A stretch of 64,000 nt of DNA from Pedobacter steynii. Lineage in GTDB: Bacteria; Bacteroidota; Bacteroidia; Sphingobacteriales; Sphingobacteriaceae. Location of the stretch: assembly GCF_900103665.1 (NCBI RefSeq), contig NZ_FNGY01000011.1:1-64000 (forward strand), written 5' to 3'. The notes under the pieces were generated by a model that was not told where the DNA came from, did no database searches, and was given only the letters and a program-made list of their open reading frames with translations. Each line of letters opens with the position of its first letter. Position 1 is the stretch's first letter. The position numbers and the translations under genes are program-made. Positions 26,428 through 36,700 of the stretch are shown here, one piece after another.

Positions 26428-27366
26428 CTAATGAATTATGTATTCATTAGTTTCAAAATCACGCTGGTAAGTAAAATCATTGTTCAATTGCAAAACCCTT
26501 AGCATATGCTCCACACCATCATCCATCCAGAATTTCCCGGTGTATCTTCTATTTGCCAACTTTTTGTTTTTATTCGTAATTTTAATGTGGTAATAGATTT
26601 CCACTTTTTGAAACAGACTTTCTACAGACTCATTTTCGAAACACAACAGACCTTCCCTCCAGCGGTAAGGATCCATATTACCTATGGTATCAATTCTTAA
26701 ATTTCCATGCTCCTCTACTACTTTTTGATTCGGATGGAGTATAAATTTCTTCCCCTTCGCACTTTCGATTTCTACACGCCCACTCATCAAAGCCGTTTCA
26801 AAGTTGTCAGTCCCATAGGCCTTGACGTTAAAATCTGTCCCCAACACTTTGACCGCATAGTTTTCCGTTTTCACAATAAACGGCAAGTGCTCATTATGCA
26901 CCACATCCAGGCGACCTTCCCCGTTCAGATAAACTTCTCTTTTTTCAGCATCGAATCTGCCCGGAAAACGGAAGGTACTGTTCGCATTTAGCCAAACCTT
27001 CGTGCCATCCTGCAAAATCAGCTCCACACGCTGACCAGCGGGCACATGAACGGTTTGCATACCCATCGGGTCTTCTAAGGTTGATTTTTCCTTCCATATA
27101 AATGACCTCACATTCCAGAACAAACTGATCACCAACAATACAGCAGCAGCTGTACGAAGCCAGGAGAGTCTGATGATGTTATTTTTACGAGGTACTGCTG
27201 ATTCCTCTTGTTCTTCTATGTCCTCCCAGACCGACACGACATAAGCTTTATGGAGGGATTGATATTCGTTTTTATGGGTAGGGTCTGCCTCAATCCATTC
27301 CAATACCTTCCGTCTTTCTTCATCAGAGGCCTGACCATCAATGTATTTTAACAACAGTTTTTCCAT
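26428..27366 (-). CDS. FecR-family anti-sigma factor (PUL2)
   Basis: 312 residues, shorter than the other two FecRs here. An N-terminal anti-sigma part (about 1-70) is followed by one membrane segment (TAAAVLLVISLFWNV, about 72-90), the FecR domain (PAGQRVELILQDGTKVWLNA, EVYLNGEGRLDVVH) and a C-terminal DUF4974-like domain (ESVESLFQKVEIYYHIKIT). It is the inner-membrane signal relay between SusC/STN and the ECF sigma, 56 bp after the sigma gene. Confidence 0.92.
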   Translation of the reverse strand: MEKLLLKYIDGQASDEERRKVLEWIEADPTHKNEYQSLHKAYVVSVWEDIEEQEESAVPRKNNIIRLSWLRTAAAVLLVISLFWNVRSFIWKEKSTLEDPMGMQTVHVPAGQRVELILQDGTKVWLNANSTFRFPGRFDAEKREVYLNGEGRLDVVHNEHLPFIVKTENYAVKVLGTDFNVKAYGTDNFETALMSGRVEIESAKGKKFILHPNQKVVEEHGNLRIDTIGNMDPYRWREGLLCFENESVESLFQKVEIYYHIKITNKNKKLANRRYTGKFWMDDGVEHMLRVLQLNNDFTYQRDFETNEYIIH

Positions 27367-27422
27367 AAGTAAGATAGTTTCGTAAAATAAAGACGATTGA
27401 GGGCCCCACTTCCCTAACCAGA

Positions 27423-27971
27423 TTAAAAGAAAAACAAGAAAACACTTAAGTAATCTTTCAGATTTACGGAGAGTACTTTCAGTGCTTTAGACATGTGATA
27501 TTCCACCCCTTTTACCGATATATCCAATTGTTGGGCAATTTCTTTACCGGAAAGATTTTCCTGACGGCTCATTAAAAAAACCTGACGTGTCTTTTCCGGA
27601 AGCGACTGCAATGTCTGATTGGCAATCTCTGTAATTTCTTTAGTGAGCATCTCTTCTTCATGCATGCTTTCGAGGGTATCGATGCGCAGTTGCAAATCTC
27701 TACTCTCCCAATCTTCAATTGATTCTATTATTTTACGCCTTACCTTCTGATGTTTGAGATAGTCCAGTGATTTATTCTTAATGACCCGAAACAGGAAACT
27801 CTTCACCGACAACACCTCTTCCTTCTTCATCCGTTCCCATAGTATACACAAAGCATCGGATGCAATATCTTCCGCGACTTCATCCAGACGCACAAAAGAT
27901 TTCGCAAACAGAACCGATCGATGATGATAACTTTTAAATAATTGAGCAAAGCTTTGTTTCAGCGTTTCCAT
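27423..27971 (-). CDS. ECF RNA polymerase sigma factor (PUL2)
   Basis: 182 residues: region 2 (about 10-80; DEVAEDIASDALCILWERM) and region 4 (about 118-170; LPEKTRQVFLMSRQENLSGK, then GVEYHMSKALKVLSV). It ends in the hydrophobic tail YLSVFLFFF. It is the first gene of PUL2 and should drive it. Confidence 0.93.
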   Translation of the reverse strand: METLKQSFAQLFKSYHHRSVLFAKSFVRLDEVAEDIASDALCILWERMKKEEVLSVKSFLFRVIKNKSLDYLKHQKVRRKIIESIEDWESRDLQLRIDTLESMHEEEMLTKEITEIANQTLQSLPEKTRQVFLMSRQENLSGKEIAQQLDISVKGVEYHMSKALKVLSVNLKDYLSVFLFFF

Positions 27972-28205
27972 TACATAATTAAGGACTCCTGCAAAGACTT
28001 ATCTTTTTATCCTGACAAAATTCCCTATATTATTCTGTCAGATCTTTAAAATTGGCCGCTCGCAAAATATTGTGAAATGTAACAATTTTATGTAATAATC
28101 ATAATACTTAGTGTTAAATAATGTTTTCACAAAGCGTATCACTTGATCGAAGCCTTTGATGTCATTACCAGAGATACTCTAAAATGAACGCGATCTGTTT
28201 AGGAA

Positions 28206-29105
28206 TTAAATCGGGATGTCGGGAGAAAATATCAGTGGAAAAAACTGCCCTTCCATTTGCTGTCCTGCTTTTATAGGTGGCACACCTTTGAGCAATATTT
28301 CGTCCGTATTGGATTTTGTACCGTCAGTAAATACATTTAGAACGAACGCGCTTCTGGAACAAGGTGATTTATTGGGAAACGAACCATGAACCATTAAAGG
28401 ATGATGAAATGTAGCATGCCCCTTTTTGAGTTCGATAGGAACAGGCTTAAATTCTGCCTTCTGTTCTTCTGTTAAGTACTGCATCAAGCCCTCCATATCA
28501 CCTGCCAGATCTGGCTTATCCAGCAAGCCCCAATTGTGACTTTTAGGTACATAATATAAACAACCGTTTTCGGTGCTGGCATCATCCAATCCAACCCAGC
28601 AAGTTAAATGCTGCATCGGTCCTGTACGTGTCCAATAAGAATAATCCTGGTGCCAGGCCACAACTCCCCCATGTCTTGCTGGTTTACAAAACAACTGATC
28701 ATGCCAGAAACGTACTGCCTTATTGCCTAAGATCTGACTGGCAGCCATGGCAAAGGCCGGATTCCATATCACATCGTGAAATCCTTCTGTAATGCGCCAT
28801 GCCCCTAATGCATGAAATAAAACGGAATCAGGATCAACGGATTCATTACTGTGAAACTCATGGAACAATCCATTCAATGGATGTTTGGGATCTACAATTT
28901 CCTCTAATTCTTTATGCAGGCGATCAATCTGCCATTCATCCAATAATTTTACGCCACTCAGGTATCCGAACTCTTTAAAAAAATCCAGTTGTTCATTACT
29001 GAGTTTGTATGGTTCCCAGTCGGACGATTTTACCGGCCATTTAAACAGATCGGAAATAAGCTGATGTTTTTTTGAAAGGTCCTGGTTAGTTGGCATGGTC
29101 ATCAA
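28206..29105 (-). CDS. Phytanoyl-CoA dioxygenase (PhyH)-family protein
   Basis: 299 residues with the Fe(II)/2-oxoglutarate oxygenase fold of the PhyH family. The HxD pair is in VVAWHQDYSYW (about 152-154), the distal His in HHPLMVHGSFPN and the 2-oxoglutarate Arg in CSRSAFVLN. Close bacterial relatives act on small molecules; the substrate here is unknown. There is no signal peptide, so it is cytoplasmic. It is divergent from an AraC-type gene with a 197-bp shared spacer, suggesting that regulator controls it. A start at 29096 (MPTNQDL) is also possible. Confidence 0.88.
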   Translation of the reverse strand: MMTMPTNQDLSKKHQLISDLFKWPVKSSDWEPYKLSNEQLDFFKEFGYLSGVKLLDEWQIDRLHKELEEIVDPKHPLNGLFHEFHSNESVDPDSVLFHALGAWRITEGFHDVIWNPAFAMAASQILGNKAVRFWHDQLFCKPARHGGVVAWHQDYSYWTRTGPMQHLTCWVGLDDASTENGCLYYVPKSHNWGLLDKPDLAGDMEGLMQYLTEEQKAEFKPVPIELKKGHATFHHPLMVHGSFPNKSPCSRSAFVLNVFTDGTKSNTDEILLKGVPPIKAGQQMEGQFFPLIFSPDIPI

Positions 29106-29302
29106 TTTTATGAAATGTCAGGTAAATAGATTTTTTCTTTATAGATCTGACATCGCAAATTCGATATTCTCCGATTAAAAAAAAGTAATCTGATTACTTA
29201 AAAAAGAAACTATCTTATCTATTTTTCTTATCTTGAAACAGGCATTATAATAATAAAAGTTTTTTTTTACGAGGTTTGATTTACTTAAAGAAATGATTTA
29301 AG

Positions 29303-30151
29303 ATGAAACTTATCGAAGAAAAGCTGCCATTAAGCAGCGATTGTTCCTTTATAGTAAAAACCTTTACAACGCCAGAATATGAATTGGGCTGGCACCACCA
29401 CATCGAGTATGAGCTGGTATTGATTATTAAAGGCGAAGGTACCAGCTTTATCGGTAACCATATTGGCGAATATCAGGCACAAGACATCTATTTTATGGGA
29501 TCGAATCTACCCCATGCTTTTCCTAAAAAACGAGCTGAAATGATCGCAAGTGCTCTTGTTATACAATTTAAGGACAATTTCTGGGGAGATGATTTCCTTG
29601 ATTTACCAGAGTGCAAACGGTTAAGGGCATTATTAGACAAGGCCCGTTATGGTATTAAATTAACTGGAAGTGTTAAAAAGGAACTTGCAGTAAGTATCAG
29701 CGCCTTAGAACACAAACAAGGGCTGCAACGGATTATTGGCCTTTGTCAATGTCTGGACATGATGAGCCAACAGGAAGATATCCGGCAACTTTCGACCTTA
29801 GAGGCGGCTAAGTTAATTGATAAAGACAATGGAAAGATCAATAAGATTTTTCAATATACAATGCAATCTTTCCAGCAAAAGATTAGTTTAAAAGAAGTTG
29901 CAGATCTGGCCTGTATGAGCGTACCTGCATTTTGTAATTATTTCAAAAAACGCACGAAAAAGACCTATTTTGATTTTCTCGCTGAGATACGCATTAGCCA
30001 CGCTTGTACCTTATTGCTGGATACAGCTAAACCCATTGTGGAGGTCTGTTTTGAAAGCGGATATAATTCCCTACCTAACTTCAGGAAACAGTTTTTCAAA
30101 TTGAAAGAAATCGGCCCACTGCAATACCGGAAAAAATTTTCCGGTATTTGA
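29303..30151 (+). CDS. AraC-family transcriptional regulator (cupin + HTH)
   Basis: 282 residues: N-terminal cupin (about 15-95; GWHHHIEYELVLIIKGEGTS, MGSNLPHAF) and C-terminal AraC HTH (about 180-280; SLKEVADLACMSVPAFCNYF, GYNSLPNFRKQF). It is homologous to the first 290 residues of the AraC-LacI hybrid at 2500-4332 but lacks the sugar-binding domain. It is probably the activator of the divergent PhyH gene. The gene is convergent with the sulfatase gene. Confidence 0.9.
   Translation: MKLIEEKLPLSSDCSFIVKTFTTPEYELGWHHHIEYELVLIIKGEGTSFIGNHIGEYQAQDIYFMGSNLPHAFPKKRAEMIASALVIQFKDNFWGDDFLDLPECKRLRALLDKARYGIKLTGSVKKELAVSISALEHKQGLQRIIGLCQCLDMMSQQEDIRQLSTLEAAKLIDKDNGKINKIFQYTMQSFQQKISLKEVADLACMSVPAFCNYFKKRTKKTYFDFLAEIRISHACTLLLDTAKPIVEVCFESGYNSLPNFRKQFFKLKEIGPLQYRKKFSGI
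30123..30148. terminator. Palindromic hairpin at the end of the AraC gene
   Basis: Arms AATACCGGAAAA (30123-30134) and TTTTCCGGTATT (30137-30148) around a 2-nt centre, inside the last codons of the AraC gene and just before its TGA. It lies between convergent genes, so it may end both transcripts. Confidence 0.45.
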
Positions 30152-30210
30152 GTAACAGACCGTATGAGAATAATTCGGCTCAAGTTTAATTTTATCTCTG
30201 GTAGCGTATA

Positions 30211-31767
30211 TTAAATTCCTTTCACATCCCTGTTATCATTAAACCAGCCATTATTCACATCGCCATCACATTTCTCAGTTAATATCTTTTTTAAAGTTTC
30301 CACTTTATCGGGCTGTTGTAGTATCAGATCATGTTCTTCTTTATAATCGTTGGGCAAATAATAGAGCTGATAAATTTTCTTCGCTGCAAGGTACCGCAGC
30401 TTCCATCCATCATTAGTGACTAATGCCGGCCCCATAGGCGATGCGAAGGCAATGGCATGATGTTGTGTTTCATTTTTCTTTCCTTTTAAGGTCGACAAAA
30501 ACGAAACGCCATCTTTTTTGTCTTTTGGCTTTACCTGTAACAGTTCTGCCATGGTTGCCATAAAATCGTAATTGCCCACCAATTGTTGCGATACCACATT
30601 TTGTTTAAAATATCCCGGCCAACTTACAAACAAAGGGACTCTGGCACCGCCTTCCCAATTCATTCGCTTTAAACCAGCCATGCCATTATTGCCATCAAAC
30701 ACATCACCACCAATACTACTATAAAATTTTTCGCTAATGTTGTCGAATCCCTTTCCGGTTTGCATATTCTTGTAGGGCTTCTCTACACGGCCTTTGTAGC
30801 TGTAGTACAATTCGTGGCCATTATCTGAAGAAAAAACGATGATGGTATTTTTCTCCAAACCCGTTTTTTTCAACTCATCCATAATTACACCTACGTTATC
30901 ATCCAGCTTCTTAAGCATGGAAGCATATTCCTTCTCAATTTGCGTTAGTTTGTTGTTAAAAACAAAATCGGGATGAATAGCTGGAATAGCCACAGGGCCG
31001 TGAGGCAACTGCGTAGAATGGTAAAGAAAGAATGGTTTGTTTTTGTTTTGATGAATAAACGAAAGCATCTTATCTAAAAACAAATCCTGTGAATAAACCG
31101 TTTTTCCCTCCATGTTCCAACGTTCATTCTCACCTTCTACCGAGCCCCATTCGCCGGTTTTTCCAGCATCGGGTCTGGTGTTACCCGGAATAGAAATCAT
31201 CTTACCGTTTTCATGCAAAAACATAGGATAAAAACCATGACATTGCTGATGGTCGTAATAACCATACCAGTAATCCCATCCATGCTTTTTCATTTGTTTG
31301 GTAGTGGTTACAAAACCATAATCCAGTTTTCCAATTTCACCGGTAACGTATCCAGCCTGTTTAAATACTTGTGGTAAATAGGTAATGTCGGGTTCATTAT
31401 TAACCACACTATCTACTTTGGCTTGTGCCTGCTCATCAGACAATAAACCTTTGGCTACCTTTTCATAAATACCCGCTTGGGTTAATACATATTTCCCTTT
31501 GCGGCAATCGCTATAGCCAGTGATTAAGCTAGCCCGCGATGGTGCACAATAAACACCTCCGTACGAACGGTTAAAACTTACGCCTTGTTTTGCAATCTTA
31601 TCAATATTCGGCGTCTTTACGATTTTCTGTCCGTAATACGATAGCATGCCACGCCCCATATCATCGGCAAGGATATAAATAACATTGGGCTTTGATACCA
31701 CAGCCTTTTGTGCATTACCCGTAAATGCCTGTATTGAAAACAAAATATAAAAAGTGATTTTCTTCAT
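30211..31767 (-). CDS. Type I sulfatase (PUL3)
   Basis: 518 residues with signal peptide (1-20). Metal-binding Asp35/Asp36 in ILADDMGRG and the Cys-type formylglycine signature CAPSRASLITG (Cys74) are intact, as is the second metal motif FSSDNGHE. It should be exported and hydrolyse sulfate esters on a glycan. It needs Cys-to-formylglycine conversion by a maturase (anSME or FGE) that is not in this window. It is the last gene of PUL3, after a strong stem-loop following susD. The family (S1) is clear; the subfamily and linkage are not. Confidence 0.92.
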   Translation of the reverse strand: MKKITFYILFSIQAFTGNAQKAVVSKPNVIYILADDMGRGMLSYYGQKIVKTPNIDKIAKQGVSFNRSYGGVYCAPSRASLITGYSDCRKGKYVLTQAGIYEKVAKGLLSDEQAQAKVDSVVNNEPDITYLPQVFKQAGYVTGEIGKLDYGFVTTTKQMKKHGWDYWYGYYDHQQCHGFYPMFLHENGKMISIPGNTRPDAGKTGEWGSVEGENERWNMEGKTVYSQDLFLDKMLSFIHQNKNKPFFLYHSTQLPHGPVAIPAIHPDFVFNNKLTQIEKEYASMLKKLDDNVGVIMDELKKTGLEKNTIIVFSSDNGHELYYSYKGRVEKPYKNMQTGKGFDNISEKFYSSIGGDVFDGNNGMAGLKRMNWEGGARVPLFVSWPGYFKQNVVSQQLVGNYDFMATMAELLQVKPKDKKDGVSFLSTLKGKKNETQHHAIAFASPMGPALVTNDGWKLRYLAAKKIYQLYYLPNDYKEEHDLILQQPDKVETLKKILTEKCDGDVNNGWFNDNRDVKGI

Positions 31768-31833
31768 TTCTCTTTAATAATTTTTATGGTTGATACCGAA
31801 TGAACAGAGCACCATCTGTTGACATCATACAAT

Positions 31834-31865
31834 AAAGCATGTTCCCGAAATCGGGAACATGCTTT
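31834..31865. repeat. Strong stem-loop between susD and the sulfatase gene
   Basis: 15-bp perfect arms AAAGCATGTTCCCGA (31834-31848) and complement (31851-31865) with a 2-nt centre, in the 106-bp gap between PUL3 susD and the sulfatase. It can reduce read-through or protect the upstream message, giving less sulfatase than SusCD. No long T-run follows on the minus strand. Confidence 0.55.
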
Positions 31866-31873
31866 TTGCTTTA

Positions 31874-33703
31874 CTACCAGCCTGGATTTTGTATAATATT
31901 TGGATTAAGTGCAATTTGAGCAGTGGGAATCGGATACAAATAATATTTGTCTAACCATCCTTTCCCTCCGGCTACAGGATCATCCCAAACATAGCACCTG
32001 CCGGCATCTTTCCCAGTAGTAACAAACTTGAGTGAAGCAGGCAAGCCACCCTGCCAGGATGAAGCTAGTCTTGCACCCAAGGGTTGAACATTGATGAAAT
32101 AATCCGCCTTCTTCCATCTTCTAACATCATGAAAACTAAAGCCTTCCCCCATCAATTCAACCATTCTTTCTCTTCTTATTTCCCAAAGTACCGGCTCCAC
32201 CAAAGGATCACGTAAAGGATCAAAAGCAGCATTAATATCAGTCACAATCATTTGACCGACATTTACACGTGCACGCAGTTTATTAATAGTAAGGTTGGCT
32301 GCGGATTGATCGAATTCTCCCAGCTCATATTTTGCTTCCGCATAGTTTAGCATCGTTTCTTCTATATGAAAAAGCGGAACATCGGTTGTTGAAAAATTAG
32401 CACCACCTGTAACATTGGTTTCAGTGTTGTAATACATGTAAAAATAATAACCCGTATTGCAGGAAACAGGTGCCTGATTAACTTTAGCTCCTTGTATATT
32501 GGGAGAATTCAAAATAACAAAGGGCTGCCAGCTTTTTACAGGGAATGACCTGTTAGCCGTTTTATCTAATGCATTCATTACATCGATGTATTCTCTGTCC
32601 AGGGTATTGCCGGTATGACTCCAGGTCGTATTGTTAAGCGGTCCGTTTACTTTATATGGAGGAATTACCCGATATAACAAACGAGGATCCCGATTCCTGA
32701 ATTCGTCATTTATAGTGGCATCGCCGTTATACAAAGGACTTTTTGAAATGGTTTTACCATCAATGCACAAATATCTTTCTAAAGTCCGGGCATGCATTTC
32801 CACTTTCTGGCCACCGCCTCTTTCAGCTCTCGAAAATGGCTGCATCATAATGGAGTTTGTATACTCCTTGAACAAAAAGACACCGGGATAATCTTTTAAT
32901 ACTTCAGAAGACCATAACTGTTGATAACTACTACCAATAGCTGGTGTAGCATCTATCAATAATTTTGATACACGGGCACACTCTGTTAAATACATGTTTG
33001 CATTTTGGAGGCTATGGTATTTCCTCCATGTTCCTTCAAACAAGGCAAACCTGGACAACAATGCTCTTACCACTTTTTGATTAATCGTATTGCTGGATGC
33101 GCCTTCACCCTGAACTTTAATATTTGTTTCGGCATATTGAAGATCTCTTAAAATGTTAGCGGCGACCTCATCCCGTCCTGTTCTTGAACCTTGAATGATA
33201 TTTTCGTCTGATTCTTTCACGACATGTTCCAGCCATGGTACATCTCCAAAACGGGCCAGTAATTCCAGATAATGATATGATCTAAAGAACAAACCTACCG
33301 AACGCCAGTGTTTTTTATCGATATCATTCATTGTTGACTGATCAATATGATCCAGCATGATGTTAACACTTCGTATAAAAGAGAAGTCCCAACCTCCTGC
33401 ATTTTGTTCAGGAGTAACCAATTGCCATGCCCATGGATTTCGCAATTGGGCTTTATTCTGTAAAATACCACTCAAAAAATCGCCATTATACATACAGCCA
33501 AGGGCATCATTGGTCCCTACATATTGCACATGAGTGGGACTTTCGAATATATCATACAATGACCACCCGTACGTTTTAAAATTATCGTAAGTAATAAAAG
33601 CTGTTTCCTCAATAAGTCGGTCTTTGGGATATTTGTCTAAAAAACTCTTTTTGCAGGAATATAAACTGATTAATGCAAGTATATAAATAGTTGTTCTTTT
33701 CAT
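31874..33703 (-). CDS. SusD/RagB-family nutrient-binding lipoprotein (PUL3)
   Basis: About 609 residues from the ATG at 33703. An upstream in-frame start at 33727 would overlap susC and place extra residues before the lipobox. Lipobox LISLYSC gives Cys17. SusD features are KHWRSVGLFFRSYHYLELLA, DVPLFHIEETMLNYAEAKYE, REERM-like RRERMVELMGEGFSFHDVRR and the ending NPNIIQNPGW. It is the partner of the SusC gene 10 bp upstream. Confidence 0.94.
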   Translation of the reverse strand: MKRTTIYILALISLYSCKKSFLDKYPKDRLIEETAFITYDNFKTYGWSLYDIFESPTHVQYVGTNDALGCMYNGDFLSGILQNKAQLRNPWAWQLVTPEQNAGGWDFSFIRSVNIMLDHIDQSTMNDIDKKHWRSVGLFFRSYHYLELLARFGDVPWLEHVVKESDENIIQGSRTGRDEVAANILRDLQYAETNIKVQGEGASSNTINQKVVRALLSRFALFEGTWRKYHSLQNANMYLTECARVSKLLIDATPAIGSSYQQLWSSEVLKDYPGVFLFKEYTNSIMMQPFSRAERGGGQKVEMHARTLERYLCIDGKTISKSPLYNGDATINDEFRNRDPRLLYRVIPPYKVNGPLNNTTWSHTGNTLDREYIDVMNALDKTANRSFPVKSWQPFVILNSPNIQGAKVNQAPVSCNTGYYFYMYYNTETNVTGGANFSTTDVPLFHIEETMLNYAEAKYELGEFDQSAANLTINKLRARVNVGQMIVTDINAAFDPLRDPLVEPVLWEIRRERMVELMGEGFSFHDVRRWKKADYFINVQPLGARLASSWQGGLPASLKFVTTGKDAGRCYVWDDPVAGGKGWLDKYYLYPIPTAQIALNPNIIQNPGW

Positions 33704-33713
33704 TGCCTTTAAA

Positions 33714-36700
33714 TTAGAAGTTAACATTTATTCCAAATGAATAGGTGGCCATTTGAGGATATTGCCAGGATAGCAATTCCGGATCCAACCCGGGTATCAA
33801 CTTAGTGAAGGTGAGCATGTTCTCACCGCTAAAAAATATCCGGGCGCCTGTTACAGGGATCTTTCCAAACCATGATTTTGGAACAACATAGCTAAGTGAA
33901 ACATTTTTTACACGAAGATAAGAAGCGTTCTGAAGGAATTTAGTTTGTACTCTCTGATTAACCGCATGCGATTCTCCGGCATCTTTGTACAACCGGCCAT
34001 AATACGCATCTTTGTGCTCCGGTGTCCAATAATCTAATTGGTATTTGTTGAAAGTGGAGAATTTTCCGGCATGTGGAAACATCAGATCTCCCCCAATCCA
34101 ATAGTCTCTTTTAGCTACCCCCTGCAGCAAAATAGATAAATCCAGATTTTTCCAGCCAACAGAAGCATTAAACCCAAAATTATAACGGGGGCTGTTATTA
34201 CCTATAACTTTTCTATCGCCGGAATTAGTCAACGTACCATTACCAATATCAATCTGATTGGTGGAATTCGAATCATCCATGAGGTTTTTATATTTTATAT
34301 CTCCCTCATGCGAAATCACTCCCTGAATAGCAACCACATCTTTTTTCAAAGCACCATTAGCTTCAAAATCATCGGCAGTATAAAATCCATCGGTTACATA
34401 ACCCCATACCTCACCCAGTTCCATTCCTTCATAGTAATCGCTGAGTACTTTATTTTCATTACGATACCTGGTAATGACACTTCTGGAATTGTACAAGTTG
34501 AAAGCTGCCGAATACCTCCAGTCACCTATTTTATCACGCCATTGTATGGAAAACTCCCATCCTTTTGTTTTAAGATCTGCGGCGTTTTGCAATGGTGCCT
34601 TTACGCCAACTACTGCGGGAAAATCAAGCCCTGGCGCCAACATCCCGAGTGTATTTCGTTCGTACCAATCAAAATTTGCGGAAAACCGGTCCCCTAAAAA
34701 GGCTACATCAACGCCAATGTCAATCGTATTTACCTTCTCCCAAGTAAAATCTTTACGTACCAATCCAGGTGTTGTCAACGAGGTAGGTCGGAGGCCATTG
34801 GATATCCAGAATGGTTGGTATGGGCTCATAACTGAATAAAACTGGTAGTCGTCAATGCTCTGATTGCCCAGGGAACCATAAGATGCCCTGACCTTAAGCG
34901 TATTCATCCAATGACTAAATGATTCCATGAATGACTCCCTGCTTAACACCCAACCGGCAGATACTGAAGGGAAAAACCCATAGCGATGATCGGCAGGGAA
35001 TTTGGAACTACCGTCGTACCTGCCATTGGCTTCGAGTAAATATTTGTCTTTAAAATTATAGTTGAGGCGATAAAAACCACTCCGTATGGCATATTCATTA
35101 AACCGGTCTTTTGATTCAATTATTCCTGTACCTCCTGAAATGGAGGGCAGACCATTACTAATCATGTAATAGTTCTTGGATGACAGGCCTTCTGAAGTAC
35201 TTTCCTCCTGGTTGAATCCAGCTGTAAGTTTTATGGTATGAGATTTCAAAAATGTTTTCTCATGGGTCAAATAGGCATTCAGGGATTTATAGGTCATCTG
35301 GCTTATCTCTTTAAAATAAGCGGTAGATTGATCAGATGGATCTAATGCATTTTCAACCCCCCGCTGCAGCCAATACAAATTGTTGTACCATTTATGATCT
35401 TGAATATTGGTTTCGTAAGTATATTCAAGATAGCCTTTAAGTCCATTAAGAGGTGACAATTCGGTACGGGAAAAGACGCGGGTATTTTTATTTAACCAGC
35501 TTTCCAGGTCACTGTTCCTGATAATATTTGAAGGTGTGTTTACCGGATACATGACACCATTATACGGCAAAGAATCTTTAGGGTAATAGGAAGGATGTGA
35601 GGTTCCAAACAAACCAAATTCACCAGAATTTTTTGGTGTTGTTCTATACCCATTTGCATATTTAACATCCAGTGAAGTGGCAACCCACCGGTTAATATCT
35701 GCGTTTACATAAGCAGATACGTTGGTTCTTTTATAAGCATCTTTATTGGTTATAAGTATCCCATCTTCCGATGTCCGTCCGAGCGAGAACCGGTAGGCGA
35801 TATGCTCACTGCCCCCAGATGCGGATATATTGTGAATGTACTTGCTAGCCGCCCCTGAGGTCATATCTTTGATCTCATCATTCGACTTTAAAAAATAGCG
35901 ATAGCCCTCGTCCTCAACCCATCCTGCCTCCGGGAAATTGCCTGGATTAGCATTATACTGTTTAATGAGGCCGAGCCATTTATCTACATTCTGGCCTGAC
36001 CAATAAGTTGTATACCCCATATCTTTATAACCCTGGATCGTTTCTATTGGCGAAGCTTTTTCAGGAATATCGATCGGCTTTTCAAATGCAAAATTGCCAT
36101 TATAGGTTAATTGCGTTTTTTGATTTTTTTTACCTTTTTTGGTGGTAATAATAACCACTCCGAAAGACGCCCTTGCTCCGTATATTGCAGCCGAAGCCGC
36201 ATCTTTTAACACAGAAACTGTTTCAATATCCGCAGGGTTTATCAGGTCAAGATTTGTAGTTACAACGTTATCCACTAAAATCAAAGGGCTTCCACCGTTT
36301 ATAGAGGTGATACCGCGTATATTTATGCTTTTACTTGCTCCGGGATTTGCACCCCCCGAAACAGTAAGGCCCGGTACCGCTCCCTGCAATGCAGATCCAA
36401 CATTAGCAACTGGCCGGTCTCCAAGAACCTTGTCCATAGAGACTACAGAAACGGCTCCGGTCAGGTTGCTTTTCTTTTGCGTGCCATACCCAACTACGAC
36501 CACCTCACTTAACTCTGATTTATTCTCTTTGAGAACAATATTAATACTTGTTTGATTTCCCACAATGATGGTCTGAGTTACAAAACCTACAGCGGATACA
36601 ATAATTTCTTGTTCTCCGTTTAGTATCGAAATCGAAAAGTCACCATTTTCATTTGTATAGGTTCCCTTTTTTGTCCCTTTTATCAAAATACTTACAGATG

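Noticed and set aside
34308..34839. Two overlapping plus-strand ORFs of more than 120 codons
   Set aside because: Both lie wholly inside the minus-strand PUL3 susC gene and have Cys/Ile-rich, non-protein-like composition.
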